Shown: piece after piece, positions 19,964 to 29,267 of the stretch
Numbering within the stretch: position 1 is the stretch's first letter
Layout: each line of letters starts with the position of its first letter
Source of the DNA: Lactiplantibacillus mudanjiangensis
Lineage (GTDB): Bacteria > Bacillota > Bacilli > Lactobacillales > Lactobacillaceae
DNA length: 64,000 bases
Reading direction: 5' to 3'
Assembly: GCF_005405385.1 (NCBI RefSeq)
Contig: NZ_BJDY01000003.1
Location: 248,001-312,000, forward strand
Notes under the pieces: model-generated
Told to the model about the DNA's origin: nothing
Databases searched by the model: none
The model's input: the letters and a program-made list of their open reading frames with translations, nothing else
Position numbers and translations under genes: made by a program

Positions 19964-20563
19964 ATGATTAACCGTACAGTTCTTGTTGGCCGACTAACAA
20001 GAGATCCTGAGTTACGATACACTTCTGGTGGTGCGGCTGTAGCGACATTTTCGCTAGCTGTTAACCGGAATTTCACTAACCAAAATGGGGAACGTGAAGC
20101 TGATTTCATCAACTGCGTCATCTGGCGTAAAGCTGCTGAAAATTTTGCGAACTTTACCCATAAAGGATCCCTGGTTGGGATTGATGGCCGGATTCAAACC
20201 CGGAATTATGAAAACCAACAGGGCCAACGGGTCTATGTAACTGAAGTGGTCGCTGAAAACTTCTCACTATTGGAATCGCGGGCAGAATCCGAACGCTATC
20301 GGGCTGCTAACGGCGGTGGCAATACCAACACGAATAATGGTGGTAACAGCTACGGCAATAATAACAATGGTGGTTATCAAGGTGGCCAAAATAACGCTCC
20401 TCAACAATCATCGGCGGCAAATAACAATCCCTTTGGTAATGGTAATAGCGGCAACGCTAATGCTAATAATGGGGCAGCTAGTGGCAGCAATGCTAGTCAA
20501 GCTGATCCATTTGCTAACAGTGGGGATCAAATTGATATTTCCGATGATGATTTACCATTCTAA
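19964..20563 (+). CDS. ssb: Single-stranded DNA-binding protein
   Basis: The 199-residue SSB has the OB fold at residues 1-110 ([37 protein letters not shown]). A long glycine- and asparagine-rich linker follows, and the acidic tip DISDDDLPF recruits replication and repair partners. It coats single-stranded DNA during replication. GAGAGAGGAG precedes the ATG. The linker is low-complexity and is expected to vary in length between strains. Confidence 0.97.
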   Translation: MINRTVLVGRLTRDPELRYTSGGAAVATFSLAVNRNFTNQNGEREADFINCVIWRKAAENFANFTHKGSLVGIDGRIQTRNYENQQGQRVYVTEVVAENFSLLESRAESERYRAANGGGNTNTNNGGNSYGNNNNGGYQGGQNNAPQQSSAANNNPFGNGNSGNANANNGAASGSNASQADPFANSGDQIDISDDDLPF

Positions 20564-20600
20564 GCAGGTTACCTGCAGTTATTAGAGGAGGGAAATAATC

Positions 20601-20837
20601 ATGGCTCAACAAAGAAGAGGTGGCCGTCGTCGTCGTAAAGTCGACTTCATCGCCGCAAACCATATCGAATACATCGATTATAAAGATACTGACTTATTAC
20701 GTCGTTTCATTTCTGAACGTGGGAAGATCTTGCCACGTCGTGTGACTGGGACGAGTGCTAAGAACCAACGTTCTTTAACAATCGCGATCAAACGTGCTCG
20801 GATTATGGGCTTATTAGCCTTCGTTTCCGAAGACTAA
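20601..20837 (+). CDS. rpsR: Small ribosomal subunit protein bS18
   Basis: A 78-residue basic protein, [16 protein letters not shown] through the conserved [23 protein letters not shown] core to the end FVSED. bS18 forms a heterodimer with bS6 on the 30S platform. AGAGGAGGG lies just ahead of the ATG. The operon ends at the hairpin at 20850. Confidence 0.97.
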
Positions 20838-20849
20838 AACTGATCATTT

Positions 20850-20881
20850 AAAACCACGGAATTTATTTCCGTGGTTTTTAT
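20850..20881 (+). terminator. Terminator of rpsF-ssb-rpsR
   Basis: AAAACCACGGAA pairs with TTCCGTGGTTTT around a short TTTA-type loop, followed by T residues. Confidence 0.9.
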
Positions 20882-20921
20882 TTGGTTATTTTTAGTAATG
20901 ATTGCTGATCAGAAGTAACTT

Positions 20922-21320
20922 GCCACCTACCGTTCGCCCACATTGAGCCGGAACGCTGTGGGCGGACCGGCTCAGCCAAAAAAGCGGTCTGAGCCGTCGT
21001 TTTGAACCACTAAAACCGTGTTTCAAAAGCGCCAGTCTCTAAGCGATAAATCGCTAAGAGCCCCCCACGGCTTGGCCCAATGTGGACTCGCTCTCGGTTA
21101 TGACGATGACTAAATTGATTAATTGTCCGCAATATAACCGGAGTCAGCCAGTGATGGCGCCGGCCATGAAAACATCGTTAGTCCGGATGAGTTTTCCGGG
21201 CTTACGATGTGGACGTCTTTTGAGACTAGTGATTTTCTAGGCTTAAAAGCGAGACGGAAGCCCGCATTTTGGCTGCAGTCGGTCCCACAGCCGGCAGAAT
21301 CACTGGCTGGCGTAGGTGAC
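20922..21320 (+). repeat. Structured ~400-bp interspersed repeat, copy 3
   Basis: It is colinear with copies 1 and 2, from GCCACCTACC to GCGTAGGTGAC, with one base lost from the right-end inverted repeat. The stem CGGTTCAG/CTGAACCG of copies 1 and 2 is here CGGCTCAG/CTGAGCCG, a fully compensated change. The closing stem of the 3' domain, AGCCAGTGAT with ATCACTGGCT, is perfect in this copy. It sits directly after the rpsR terminator and before gdpP. The gap 21321-21512 holds a weak promoter candidate for gdpP (CTGAAA 21447-21452, TAAAAT 21471-21476). Confidence 0.9.
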
Positions 21321-21512
21321 TAATTTAGGTGATACTAGTAAGATTTCTACGACTATATTTCATACAATCTTTAAAGCAAAACGGCCGTTTGGTTAGACAA
21401 CGTAGCGTTAGTTCGATGGATTTTGCGTGTTGTCAGACGAACGACACTGAAATGCTAACGTGGTTTGTGATAAAATATAATTATTACTATAGAACTTTTG
21501 AGGGAATTTCAA

Positions 21513-23525
21513 ATGAAAAAATTTTTTTCGCGCGAAAACATTCCATTTTTCTTACAAAATCAACAATTGCGATTGTTGGCGTTAGTTATCTTTGGCTTAT
21601 CGCTGATTACGCTAGTGACGGGCTTTTTAATGAATTGGATATTCGGAACGGTGGTTCTAATTCTAATCATTTTAGCTAGCATTATGTCATATAACACGTT
21701 GATTGAGTTAAGTTCAAGCGCTAATGAGTATATTTCAGATTTATCATACCGGATTAAGCGAGGCGAACAAGCGGCGTTAATTCAAATGCCGATTGGGGTA
21801 CTCTTGTTTAATGCGGACCAAACGATCGAATGGATCAATCCGTACTTACAACGGTACTTTGGTGATCGGGATGTGATCGGTTATCGCTTGGAAGAATTAG
21901 ACCCAGAGCTAGCGGCGGCTGTCGCGGAACATGGTGATCAGCCAGCCACGATTTGTTGGCAAGATTATCAATTTGATTTACGGGTTCAGGATAGTACGCG
22001 AACGTTATATTTAATGGACGTGACTAAGTACGCTGAATTGGCTGATCAATTTGAAGATGAAAAACTGGTGATTGGGCAGATCTTCTTGGATAACTATGAT
22101 GAAATTACCCAATCAATGGCGGATACAGATATCTCGAATCTGAATAATTACGTCACTAATGAGTTATCGAAGTGGACGCAAACCTTTGGGATGTATTTGA
22201 AACGTCTGGATGATGACCATTTCTTCTTACTCGGCTATGCCAATAGTTTGCGGCGGGTTGAAGAAAATAAATTCCGAATTCTTGATCGGATTCGGGAATC
22301 AACGTCGAAGCAAAACTTCCCATTAACGTTGAGTATTGGGATCGCCTATGGTGAACGCAATATGAATAACTTAGCGGACTTGGCTCAAAGTAACATGGAC
22401 TTAGCCTTAGGTCGTGGTGGCGATCAAGTTGTCGTTAAAGCTGAAGATGAGCCGGCCCGCTTTTATGGTGGCAAGACGAATCCAATGGAAAAGCGGACTC
22501 GGGTTCGGGCCCGGATGATTAGTCAGACCCTGATTGAATTGATGAATCAGTCTGATCAAGTCTTCGTTCAGGGGCATCATCAACCAGATATGGATGCCGT
22601 TGGGGCTTGTTTAGGGATTCGGCGGATTGCGGAAATGAATGGCAAGCAATGCTGGATTGTTTTAGATGAGCAAAACCTGCATTCCGACATTCAACGGTTA
22701 TTAGACCAATTAAAATTAGACGAAAACATTTCGGCATCCATTATTTCACCAGCTGAAGCTTTGGAAAAAGCGACGGACCAGAGTTTGCTAGTCATGGCTG
22801 ACCATTCTAAGGCTAGCATCTCGATGTCAAAAGCCTTGTATGAACGGTTGGAAAATCGCGTGATGATTATTGACCATCACCGGCGAGGCGAAGAATTTCC
22901 AGAAAATCCCGTTTTGGTTTATATTGAACCATATGCCTCATCAACTTGTGAGTTAATTACCGAAATGTTTGAGTATCAATCACATGATGCGGAACCAATT
23001 AATAAGATTGAGGCCACGGCAATGTTGACGGGGATCGTCATTGATACGAAGTCCTTCTCACTACGGACCGGTTCACGGACCTTTGATGCGGCCAGTTATT
23101 TGCGCTCGGCTGGTGCCGACAGTCTGCTCGTGCAACAGTTCATGAAGGAAAATGTCGATAGTTACTTACAACGGAATCATTTGATTGAATCCGTTGAATT
23201 TGTGAATCAAGATATGGCGCTATGTGTGGGCGAAAATGACCAGGCTTATGATCCAGTCACGGCTGCCCAAGCTGCCGATTCATTGTTAGCCATGTCCGGT
23301 GTGGACGCTTCCTTTGTCATTACCCGTCGTGAAGATGGTCGAGTTGGAATTTCAGCGCGATCACTTGGCGAGATTAATGTGCAAGTCTACATGGAACAAC
23401 TCGGTGGGGGTGGGCATTTATCAAATGCGGCGACTCAAATCGAAGGGCAATCAGTGGAAGAAGTTAAGCAAGCGTTGATTGATATCTTGACGGCACCAGA
23501 TACACAACAATCAGAATCTAATTAG
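21513..23525 (+). CDS. gdpP: Cyclic-di-AMP phosphodiesterase GdpP
   Basis: From the ATG at 21513 (after GAGGGA) the protein has 670 residues. Two membrane helices come first (about residues 20-60). A PAS-like domain follows (GVLLFNADQTIEWINPYLQRYF), then a degenerate GGDEF domain lacking the intact signature. The DHH domain has GHHQPDMDAVGACLG and the IIDHHRR motif, and the DHHA1 domain carries GGGGHLSNAAT. GdpP hydrolyses c-di-AMP and so links potassium and osmotic balance, wall stress and beta-lactam tolerance. rplI follows 12 bases later, the usual gdpP-rplI-dnaB order. A TTG 15 bases upstream is in frame but lacks its own ribosome site. Confidence 0.95.
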   Translation: MKKFFSRENIPFFLQNQQLRLLALVIFGLSLITLVTGFLMNWIFGTVVLILIILASIMSYNTLIELSSSANEYISDLSYRIKRGEQAALIQMPIGVLLFNADQTIEWINPYLQRYFGDRDVIGYRLEELDPELAAAVAEHGDQPATICWQDYQFDLRVQDSTRTLYLMDVTKYAELADQFEDEKLVIGQIFLDNYDEITQSMADTDISNLNNYVTNELSKWTQTFGMYLKRLDDDHFFLLGYANSLRRVEENKFRILDRIRESTSKQNFPLTLSIGIAYGERNMNNLADLAQSNMDLALGRGGDQVVVKAEDEPARFYGGKTNPMEKRTRVRARMISQTLIELMNQSDQVFVQGHHQPDMDAVGACLGIRRIAEMNGKQCWIVLDEQNLHSDIQRLLDQLKLDENISASIISPAEALEKATDQSLLVMADHSKASISMSKALYERLENRVMIIDHHRRGEEFPENPVLVYIEPYASSTCELITEMFEYQSHDAEPINKIEATAMLTGIVIDTKSFSLRTGSRTFDAASYLRSAGADSLLVQQFMKENVDSYLQRNHLIESVEFVNQDMALCVGENDQAYDPVTAAQAADSLLAMSGVDASFVITRREDGRVGISARSLGEINVQVYMEQLGGGGHLSNAATQIEGQSVEEVKQALIDILTAPDTQQSESN

Positions 23526-23537
23526 GAGTGATCAGAC

Positions 23538-23990
23538 ATGCAAGTTATTTTTCTTAGTGATGTTCGTGGTAAAGGTAAACGGGGCCAAGTGAAGAACGTG
23601 CCCGATGGTTATGCACAAAACTTTTTAATCAAAAAAGGATTGGCTAAAGAAGCCACTAAAGCTGCCATTAACACCTTAAAGGCAGAACAAAAGTCAGAAG
23701 CTGCTCGGGCTGCGGAAGAATTAGCTGAAGCTAAGACGGTTAAGACGACTTTAGAGGCCGATAGCACGGTCGTTGAACTTACTGCTAAGGCTGGGACTGA
23801 TGGCCGCTTATTCGGTTCAATTCCTAGCAAGCAAATTGCCAAGGCATTAGCCGATCAATACCAAGTTAAATTAGATAAACGTAAGATTGAATTACCTGAT
23901 CCAATTCGGGTTTTAGGCTATACCAACGTGCCCGTTAAGCTGCACCCAGAAGTGACAGCTAAGATTCGTGTGCACGTGGTGGAAAAGTAA
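23538..23990 (+). CDS. rplI: Large ribosomal subunit protein bL9
   Basis: The 150-residue product has the bL9 N-domain [36 protein letters not shown], a long connecting helix, and a C-domain ending IRVHVVEK. It binds 23S rRNA domain V. TTAGGAGTG lies ahead of the ATG. It is co-transcribed with gdpP and dnaB. Confidence 0.97.
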   Translation: MQVIFLSDVRGKGKRGQVKNVPDGYAQNFLIKKGLAKEATKAAINTLKAEQKSEAARAAEELAEAKTVKTTLEADSTVVELTAKAGTDGRLFGSIPSKQIAKALADQYQVKLDKRKIELPDPIRVLGYTNVPVKLHPEVTAKIRVHVVEK

Positions 23991-24005
23991 AAGGACGGAC
24001 CGCAC

Positions 24006-25445
24006 ATGAACAACGATGGGTTAATTGATCAAACCCCGCCACAAAACCTTGAAGCTGAAAAAGCGGTGCTAGGGGCTATTTTCTTAAATAGCGATGCTTT
24101 GGTAGAAGCGATGGAATTCGTGGAAGCCCCCGACTTTTATCGCCGGGCCCATCAGATTATTTTTGCCGCCATGGTTATTTTAAATGACCGTGATGAGGCG
24201 ATTGATGCGGTGACAGTCAGTGACTTGTTGACGGCGCAAAATCAATTAGAAGATGTCGGTGGGATGAGTTATATTGCCGAACTAGCTGGCTCGGTCCCAA
24301 CGGCAGCTAATGCAGGTTATTATGCTAAAATCGTGGCGCAAAAAGCAACGGTGCGGCGGTTAATTAAGACCGCGACCGAAATTACGACTAAAGCGTATAC
24401 CGAAAATGACGATGTCACCACGTTACTTGATGACGCTGAACGAGAAATCATGAATGTTTCTGAACAGCGGAATCAAAGTGGGTTTAAGTCAATTGCCGAT
24501 GTGTTGAATTCGTCAATTGAAGAGATTGATCGTTTGTATCAAAATGATGATGATATTACCGGTTTACCAACTGGCTTTGCGGAATTGGATAAAATGACCG
24601 CTGGACTACAACCTGATAACTTGATCATTTTAGCCGCGCGACCGGCCGTCGGGAAGACCGCCTTTGCGTTAAACATTGCGCAAAATGTGGCAACCAAGAC
24701 CGATTCTACAGTAGCCATTTTCAGTTTGGAAATGGGGGCTGAGTCACTAGTTAATCGGATGCTCTGTGCCGAAGGTAGTATTGACGCTGGTCATCTGCGA
24801 ACTGGGCAATTAGATGAAGAAGAGTGGGAACACTTGGTGGTCGCCATGGGGAGTTTGTCCAAGGCAAGCATCTTTATCGATGATACCCCAGGGATTAAGA
24901 TGTCTGAAATCCGGGCCAAGAGTCGCCGGTTAGCGAAAGAACAAGGCGGCCTCGGCTTAATCGTGGTCGATTACTTGCAGCTGATTGAAGGTAGTAATAC
25001 GGAAAGTCGGCAACAAGAAGTGTCTGAAATTTCACGGCAAATGAAAAAGTTAGCTAAGGAATTAGGCATTCCAGTTATTGCGTTGTCCCAGTTATCACGT
25101 GGTGTTGAACAACGGCAGGATAAACGACCGGTGCTATCTGATATTCGTGAATCTGGGTCAATCGAACAAGATGCCGATATCGTCGCTTTCCTCTATCGGG
25201 AAGATTATTATGATCGGGCCGATGGTGAAGACGACGATGGCGGTGGTGGTAACTTTGGTGGTGGCGGAGGCGACTTTAACGGTGGCGATCCACGTGATCA
25301 AGATGCTTCCGAAGATGTCGGTGAAGTTGAAGTTATTATTGAAAAGAACCGAGCTGGGGCGCGGGGGACGGTTAAGTTATTGTTTGTCAAACCATTCAAT
25401 AAATTCTCGTCAGTTTCCTACGCGCAAGACCCGCAAAATCCATAG
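24006..25445 (+). CDS. dnaB: Replicative DNA helicase DnaB
   Basis: The 479-residue helicase has the N-terminal primase-contact domain (PPQNLEAEKAVLGAIFL) and the RecA-like C-domain with Walker A ARPAVGKTAFALN and the SLEMG and VVDYLQLI motifs. It is loaded at oriC and unwinds the fork. An unusual acidic and glycine-rich insert of about 35 residues (nucleotides about 25216-25330) interrupts the C-domain between LYREDYYDRA and VEVIIEKNRAG; in Bacillus-type DnaB this linker is only a few residues. AAAGGACGG precedes the ATG. Confidence 0.96.
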   Translation: MNNDGLIDQTPPQNLEAEKAVLGAIFLNSDALVEAMEFVEAPDFYRRAHQIIFAAMVILNDRDEAIDAVTVSDLLTAQNQLEDVGGMSYIAELAGSVPTAANAGYYAKIVAQKATVRRLIKTATEITTKAYTENDDVTTLLDDAEREIMNVSEQRNQSGFKSIADVLNSSIEEIDRLYQNDDDITGLPTGFAELDKMTAGLQPDNLIILAARPAVGKTAFALNIAQNVATKTDSTVAIFSLEMGAESLVNRMLCAEGSIDAGHLRTGQLDEEEWEHLVVAMGSLSKASIFIDDTPGIKMSEIRAKSRRLAKEQGGLGLIVVDYLQLIEGSNTESRQQEVSEISRQMKKLAKELGIPVIALSQLSRGVEQRQDKRPVLSDIRESGSIEQDADIVAFLYREDYYDRADGEDDDGGGGNFGGGGGDFNGGDPRDQDASEDVGEVEVIIEKNRAGARGTVKLLFVKPFNKFSSVSYAQDPQNP

Positions 25446-25451
25446 TGAATT

Positions 25452-25485
25452 CAGAAGTCTGGGATATGATCTCAGGCTTTTTTAT
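25452..25485 (+). terminator. Terminator of gdpP-rplI-dnaB
   Basis: AAGTCTGGGAT pairs with ATCTCAGGCTT (two G-T pairs) around a 3-base loop and is followed by TTTTTA. Confidence 0.8.
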
Positions 25486-25599
25486 TTGGTTTCTAAAGGA
25501 CAGCTGTTATCTTTTGTTACATAAAATTAGAATTGGCTGTGATATGATAGACTTAATTCCCGATGCTAGGGCTAGCAATCAAAAAAGGACGGTGAGCGC

Positions 25600-26802
25600 A
25601 TGGTAAAAAAGTCAGCAATCGGGATTCCGTGGTTAATTGCTGGGCAATTTATGAATAATATTGGCATGAGCTTCATTTGGCCGTTAACGACGATTTATAT
25701 GCATAATGTGCTAGGAAAATCACTCACCGAAACTGGCGTGGTGTTAATGCTCAACTCGATTGCTAACGTTTGCGCCAGTACGATTGGTGGTCGTATCTTT
25801 GATCGGCACAATCCTTATACGTTGCTTTTGCTGGGAATCGGGCTGAATGGGGCGGCTAACTTTTCGTTGATCTGGATGCATGGTTGGCCGTGGTACCCAA
25901 TCTTGCTGGTGATTACCGGCTTTGCTAGTGGGTGGCTAAATACCATGTTTAATGCGTTAGCGGCTAGTGTGCCCCGGCAAAAAGTACGCCGGACGTTTAC
26001 GCTGATGTATTTAGCAGCTAATCTGGGTGTGGTGTTTGGCACGTTATTTGTCGGAATCGTGTATCAAATGGGAATGGCTAAGCTATTCTCAATGACGACG
26101 AGTCTCTTCGTGATCTTCTTAGTCATTGCGATTTTTAAATACAATGTGGATGCCAGTCAAGTTACTGGCGTTGATCCGCGACAAGCAACGGCTAGTCGAC
26201 TACCGAAAGCTAATGGCCGCATGATTTGGACGTTCTTTATTAGTCTCTTTATGATTTGGCTGGTTTACGAGCAATGGGTGAGCAATTTATCGGTTTACAT
26301 GACCAATCTGGGGTTGCCATTACGCAATTATAGTTTATTATGGACGGTTAATGCGGGACTGTTAGTCGTGATTCAAAGTGTGCTAAGTTTATTGGGTGAT
26401 CGAATTAAGAGTCTTTATCATCAATTCTTCTTTGGCATGTTATTTGTCGGATTATCATTTCTGTCACTGATTAGTGCGCATGATTATGCTCATTTTATTT
26501 TTGCAATGGTGTTATTGACGATTGGTGAGGCGACCTGGTCACCGGCCATGCCAACCTTAGTTAGCCAATTGTCTCCCTTAAAAGCTAAAGGGCGGTATCA
26601 AGGCCTAGTTCAGGCGTTTAGTGCGCTAGGTCGGTCGTTAGGGCCATTATTTGGCGGGGTCATTATTGACAATTGGTCCTATAAAAGTCTGTTCTTAGTG
26701 GCGTTTATGATATTGATGGTCGTGCTTGCTGTTAATGTGGGTGTCGTTCATTGGAATCAGAAACGCGCAGTTAATTATTTGCAGGAACCACTTAAAAAAT
26801 AA
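25600..26802 (+). CDS. Major facilitator superfamily transporter
   Basis: The 400-residue protein shows about 12 hydrophobic segments, with GGRIFDRHNPY as the loop 2-3 signature of the MFS family and GRYQGLVQAFSALGRSLGPLFGG in the second half. The family drives drug or metabolite export with the proton gradient. The subfamily looks like drug-efflux MFS (MdtG-like), but no substrate can be read. AAAGGACGGTGAG lies upstream of the ATG. It is followed at once by a parS site and proB. Confidence 0.85.
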   Translation: MVKKSAIGIPWLIAGQFMNNIGMSFIWPLTTIYMHNVLGKSLTETGVVLMLNSIANVCASTIGGRIFDRHNPYTLLLLGIGLNGAANFSLIWMHGWPWYPILLVITGFASGWLNTMFNALAASVPRQKVRRTFTLMYLAANLGVVFGTLFVGIVYQMGMAKLFSMTTSLFVIFLVIAIFKYNVDASQVTGVDPRQATASRLPKANGRMIWTFFISLFMIWLVYEQWVSNLSVYMTNLGLPLRNYSLLWTVNAGLLVVIQSVLSLLGDRIKSLYHQFFFGMLFVGLSFLSLISAHDYAHFIFAMVLLTIGEATWSPAMPTLVSQLSPLKAKGRYQGLVQAFSALGRSLGPLFGGVIIDNWSYKSLFLVAFMILMVVLAVNVGVVHWNQKRAVNYLQEPLKK

Positions 26803-26806
26803 ACAA

Positions 26807-26822
26807 TGTTTCACGTGAAACA
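26807..26822. promoter_or_regulatory. parS chromosome-partition site
   Basis: The 16-base perfect palindrome TGTTTCACGTGAAACA matches the Bacillus-type ParB/Spo0J binding site exactly. It lies about 15 kb from oriC, in the range expected for parS. It also sits in the space between the MFS gene and proB. I saw no second exact copy in the window. Confidence 0.93.
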
Positions 26823-26830
26823 ATTAAATA

Positions 26831-27649
26831 ATGAAGAAGTTGGTGGCAATAGTGGGAGTAAAACGACAGTTATCAGCAAAACGCGTCGTCATTAAAGTCG
26901 GGACGAGTACGTTAGTTTATCCCGATGGGTCAATTAATTTACGGGCCATTGATCAATTGGCATTTGTCATTAGTGCGATGCGGCATCGGGGTCGCGAAGT
27001 CGTGCTCGTTTCATCCGGGGCGATTGGGGTCGGATTGAACTATATCGGGTTAACCCAACGGCCAAAAGCTATCCCAGAACAACAGGCGATTGCGGCGATT
27101 GGGCAGTCTGAATTAATTTCAATTTATAAAGAACGATTTGCCGTTTATGAACAAAAGATCGGGCAACTTTTATTGACCCGCGATATTTTTATCTATCCGA
27201 AGAGTCATCAAAATGTGTTGAATACCTTTGAAGCGTTACTCGCGCAAAAAATTGTGCCAATCGTTAATGAAAATGATACCGTTGCGGTTGATGAATTGGA
27301 TCATGAAACCAAATTTGGTGATAATGATCAGTTGTCGGCGGTCGTTGCAACCAATATTGGGGCTGATCTGTTGATTATGCTATCTGATATTGATGGCTTT
27401 TACGATGGTAATCCGCATGCGGATACGGCCGCCAATTTATTGGCGCATGTTCCAGCGGTGACCGATGATACTTATGCATTAGCCGGTGGTAGTGGCAGTC
27501 GTTTTGGCACTGGTGGAATGGTGACCAAGCTCAAGGCTGCAGAACGGATGATACAAGCAGATGGGCAAATGATTTTAGCAAATGGCGCCGATCCCACCAT
27601 TATTTTTGATATTTTGGCTGGTGAATCAGTCGGTACGTTGTTTGGATAG
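26831..27649 (+). CDS. proB: Glutamate 5-kinase (short form without PUA domain)
   Basis: The amino-acid-kinase fold is complete: VVIKVGTSTLV, VLVSSGAIGVGL, IVNENDTVAVDEL and the ATP site GSRFGTGGMVTKLKAA. It phosphorylates glutamate in the first step of proline synthesis. At about 272 residues it lacks the C-terminal PUA domain of the E. coli enzyme, a known form in several Firmicutes. The start is uncertain: the ATG at 26831 has no clear ribosome site and sits 9 bases after parS. In-frame GTG codons slightly downstream would give a start closer to VKRQLSAKRVV. Confidence 0.92.
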   Translation: MKKLVAIVGVKRQLSAKRVVIKVGTSTLVYPDGSINLRAIDQLAFVISAMRHRGREVVLVSSGAIGVGLNYIGLTQRPKAIPEQQAIAAIGQSELISIYKERFAVYEQKIGQLLLTRDIFIYPKSHQNVLNTFEALLAQKIVPIVNENDTVAVDELDHETKFGDNDQLSAVVATNIGADLLIMLSDIDGFYDGNPHADTAANLLAHVPAVTDDTYALAGGSGSRFGTGGMVTKLKAAERMIQADGQMILANGADPTIIFDILAGESVGTLFG

Positions 27650-27666
27650 TGTTAGGAGGAAACGTT

Positions 27667-28917
27667 ATGGATGCAGCAACAACGGCTTTAACGACATTAG
27701 GGCAGCAGGCGCAACAAGCTAGCTACACGTTAGGGTTATTATCAACGAAACAAAAGAATGCCATTTTATTGGCAATGGCGCAGGCCTTAATTGACCAACA
27801 GGCACCGATTTTAGCGGCTAACGCCAAGGATTTAGCGAATCCACAAATTCCGGCTAAATTTGTTGACCGCTTAACGTTAACGTCAGCGCGTTTGACTGAA
27901 ATGGCCACTGGCTTACGTCAAGTGGCGGCATTACCTGATCCGATTGGCAATGTTGATCGGGCTTGGCGCAACGATGCTGGACTATTGATTGCGAAAGAAC
28001 GAGTCCCATTAGGGGTCATTGGGATGATCTTTGAAGCTCGGCCTAATGTCACCGTGGATGCGGCGGGATTATGTTTTAAGACGGGTAACGCCGTGATTTT
28101 GCGCGGGGGGAAGGAAGCCTTGCATTCTAATCAAGCCCTAGTTAACGTGTTGCAGGATGTCTTACAAGCTGCTGATGTGGATCGTCATGCGATTCAGCTC
28201 ATTCAAGATACGTCGCACGAAACGGCGGCAGCTTTTATGCGACTGACAGATTATGTTGATGTCTTAATTCCACGCGGGAGTGCGCGCTTGATTCAAGCGG
28301 TGTTAACCCAAGCAACAGTACCTGTCATTGAGACTGGTGCGGGTAACTGTCATGTTTATGTCGATCAAGCCGCACAATTAGACATGGCGACGAAGATTAT
28401 TGTGAACGGAAAAGTACAACGGCCCTCAGTTTGCAACGCAACGGAAAAAGTTTTAATTCATCGTGCAGTTGCGGCCGACTATTTACCAACGATTATCCAA
28501 GCACTGCGCGATCAAGGCGTAGAGGTTCGCGGTGATACGGCGACTCAGGCGATTGTGCCTGATGTGGTACCGGCTACGGCTGCGGATTGGGCGACAGAAT
28601 ATAATGATCTCATTATAGCGATTAAGGTGGTCGATTCTGAAGCTGACGCGATTGCACATATTAATCGCTATAACACGCAACATTCAGAAGCCATCGTGAC
28701 GGATAACTACCAAGCCGGGAAGGTTTTCCAGCAACGTGTTAATGCAGCCTGTGTTTATATTAATGCGTCGACGCGCTTTACGGATGGGTTTGAATTTGGA
28801 TTTGGAGCCGAAATTGGTATTTCCACGCAAAAATTACATGCACGGGGGCCAATGGGCTTGAATGAATTAACGGCCTACAAGTACGTGATTGATGGTAACG
28901 GCCAAGTTCGGCAATAG
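27667..28917 (+). CDS. proA: Gamma-glutamyl phosphate reductase
   Basis: The 416-residue enzyme reduces gamma-glutamyl phosphate to the semialdehyde with NADPH, the second step of proline synthesis. The family signature around the catalytic cysteine is in GKVQRPSVCNATEKVLIH. VPLGVIGMIFEARPNVTVDAAGLC is the dinucleotide-binding region. The ATG at 27667 follows TAGGAGG; an in-frame GTG at 27649 touches the proB stop and is less likely. proBA form one operon ended by the hairpin at 28935. Confidence 0.95.
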   Translation: MDAATTALTTLGQQAQQASYTLGLLSTKQKNAILLAMAQALIDQQAPILAANAKDLANPQIPAKFVDRLTLTSARLTEMATGLRQVAALPDPIGNVDRAWRNDAGLLIAKERVPLGVIGMIFEARPNVTVDAAGLCFKTGNAVILRGGKEALHSNQALVNVLQDVLQAADVDRHAIQLIQDTSHETAAAFMRLTDYVDVLIPRGSARLIQAVLTQATVPVIETGAGNCHVYVDQAAQLDMATKIIVNGKVQRPSVCNATEKVLIHRAVAADYLPTIIQALRDQGVEVRGDTATQAIVPDVVPATAADWATEYNDLIIAIKVVDSEADAIAHINRYNTQHSEAIVTDNYQAGKVFQQRVNAACVYINASTRFTDGFEFGFGAEIGISTQKLHARGPMGLNELTAYKYVIDGNGQVRQ

Positions 28918-28934
28918 CCAACAATTGTTTAGCA

Positions 28935-28972
28935 AAGTTACTGATGACGATGCGTTGTCAGTGACTTTTTTT
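28935..28972 (+). terminator. Terminator of proBA
   Basis: AAGTTACTGA pairs with TCAGTGACTT around a 13-base loop and runs into TTTTTTT. Confidence 0.88.
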
Positions 28973-29032
28973 GTTAATTTGGTAAGTGTTTAAATTAATA
29001 AACTCAATTATTTGGCGTTTTTTTGAAATTAA

Positions 29033-29106
29033 TGGCGATTGCGAGCCAAATGCGATTAGAACGCAATTCCTGGAAACTGTTATCAATAGACAGTTTCCAG
29101 CTTTTT
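29033..29106 (+). ncRNA. Two-hairpin unit ending in a terminator (candidate small RNA)
   Basis: A TTGCG/CGCAA hairpin (about 29038-29065) is followed by a perfect 11-bp stem, CTGGAAACTGT with ACAGTTTCCAG (29070-29100), and then CTTTTTG. This second terminator lies 100 bases after the one that already ends proBA, so it needs another transcript to act on. That could be a small RNA started in the AT-rich bases after 28972. No open frame is present. The rest of the gap to glgB (29107-29267) holds only the glg promoter candidate. Confidence 0.4.
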
Positions 29107-29189
29107 GCGTGGCCAAAGTTACCGAATGATTGGTAGCACAACGTTTTGGGTCAATAAGTTCGACATAATAAGGCCAACTTATCAAGTCT

Positions 29190-29218
29190 GGGCAATAATG
29201 GCACTGGTTCGTATAATG
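29190..29218 (+). promoter_or_regulatory. Candidate promoter of the glycogen operon
   Basis: A perfect TATAAT near 29213 is preceded at 17 bases by TGGGCA, four of six matches to the -35 consensus. The start of glgB is about 50 bases downstream. I could not find a convincing CcpA (cre) site. Confidence 0.5.
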
Positions 29219-29267
29219 AAGCCAGTTTTAGTCGGTTAGTCAGACACCTATTTGGGGGTGACCACGG

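Noticed and set aside
21466-21494. TTGTGA-17-TATAGA as gdpP promoter
   Set aside because: Transcription would begin inside the ribosome site of gdpP, leaving no usable leader.
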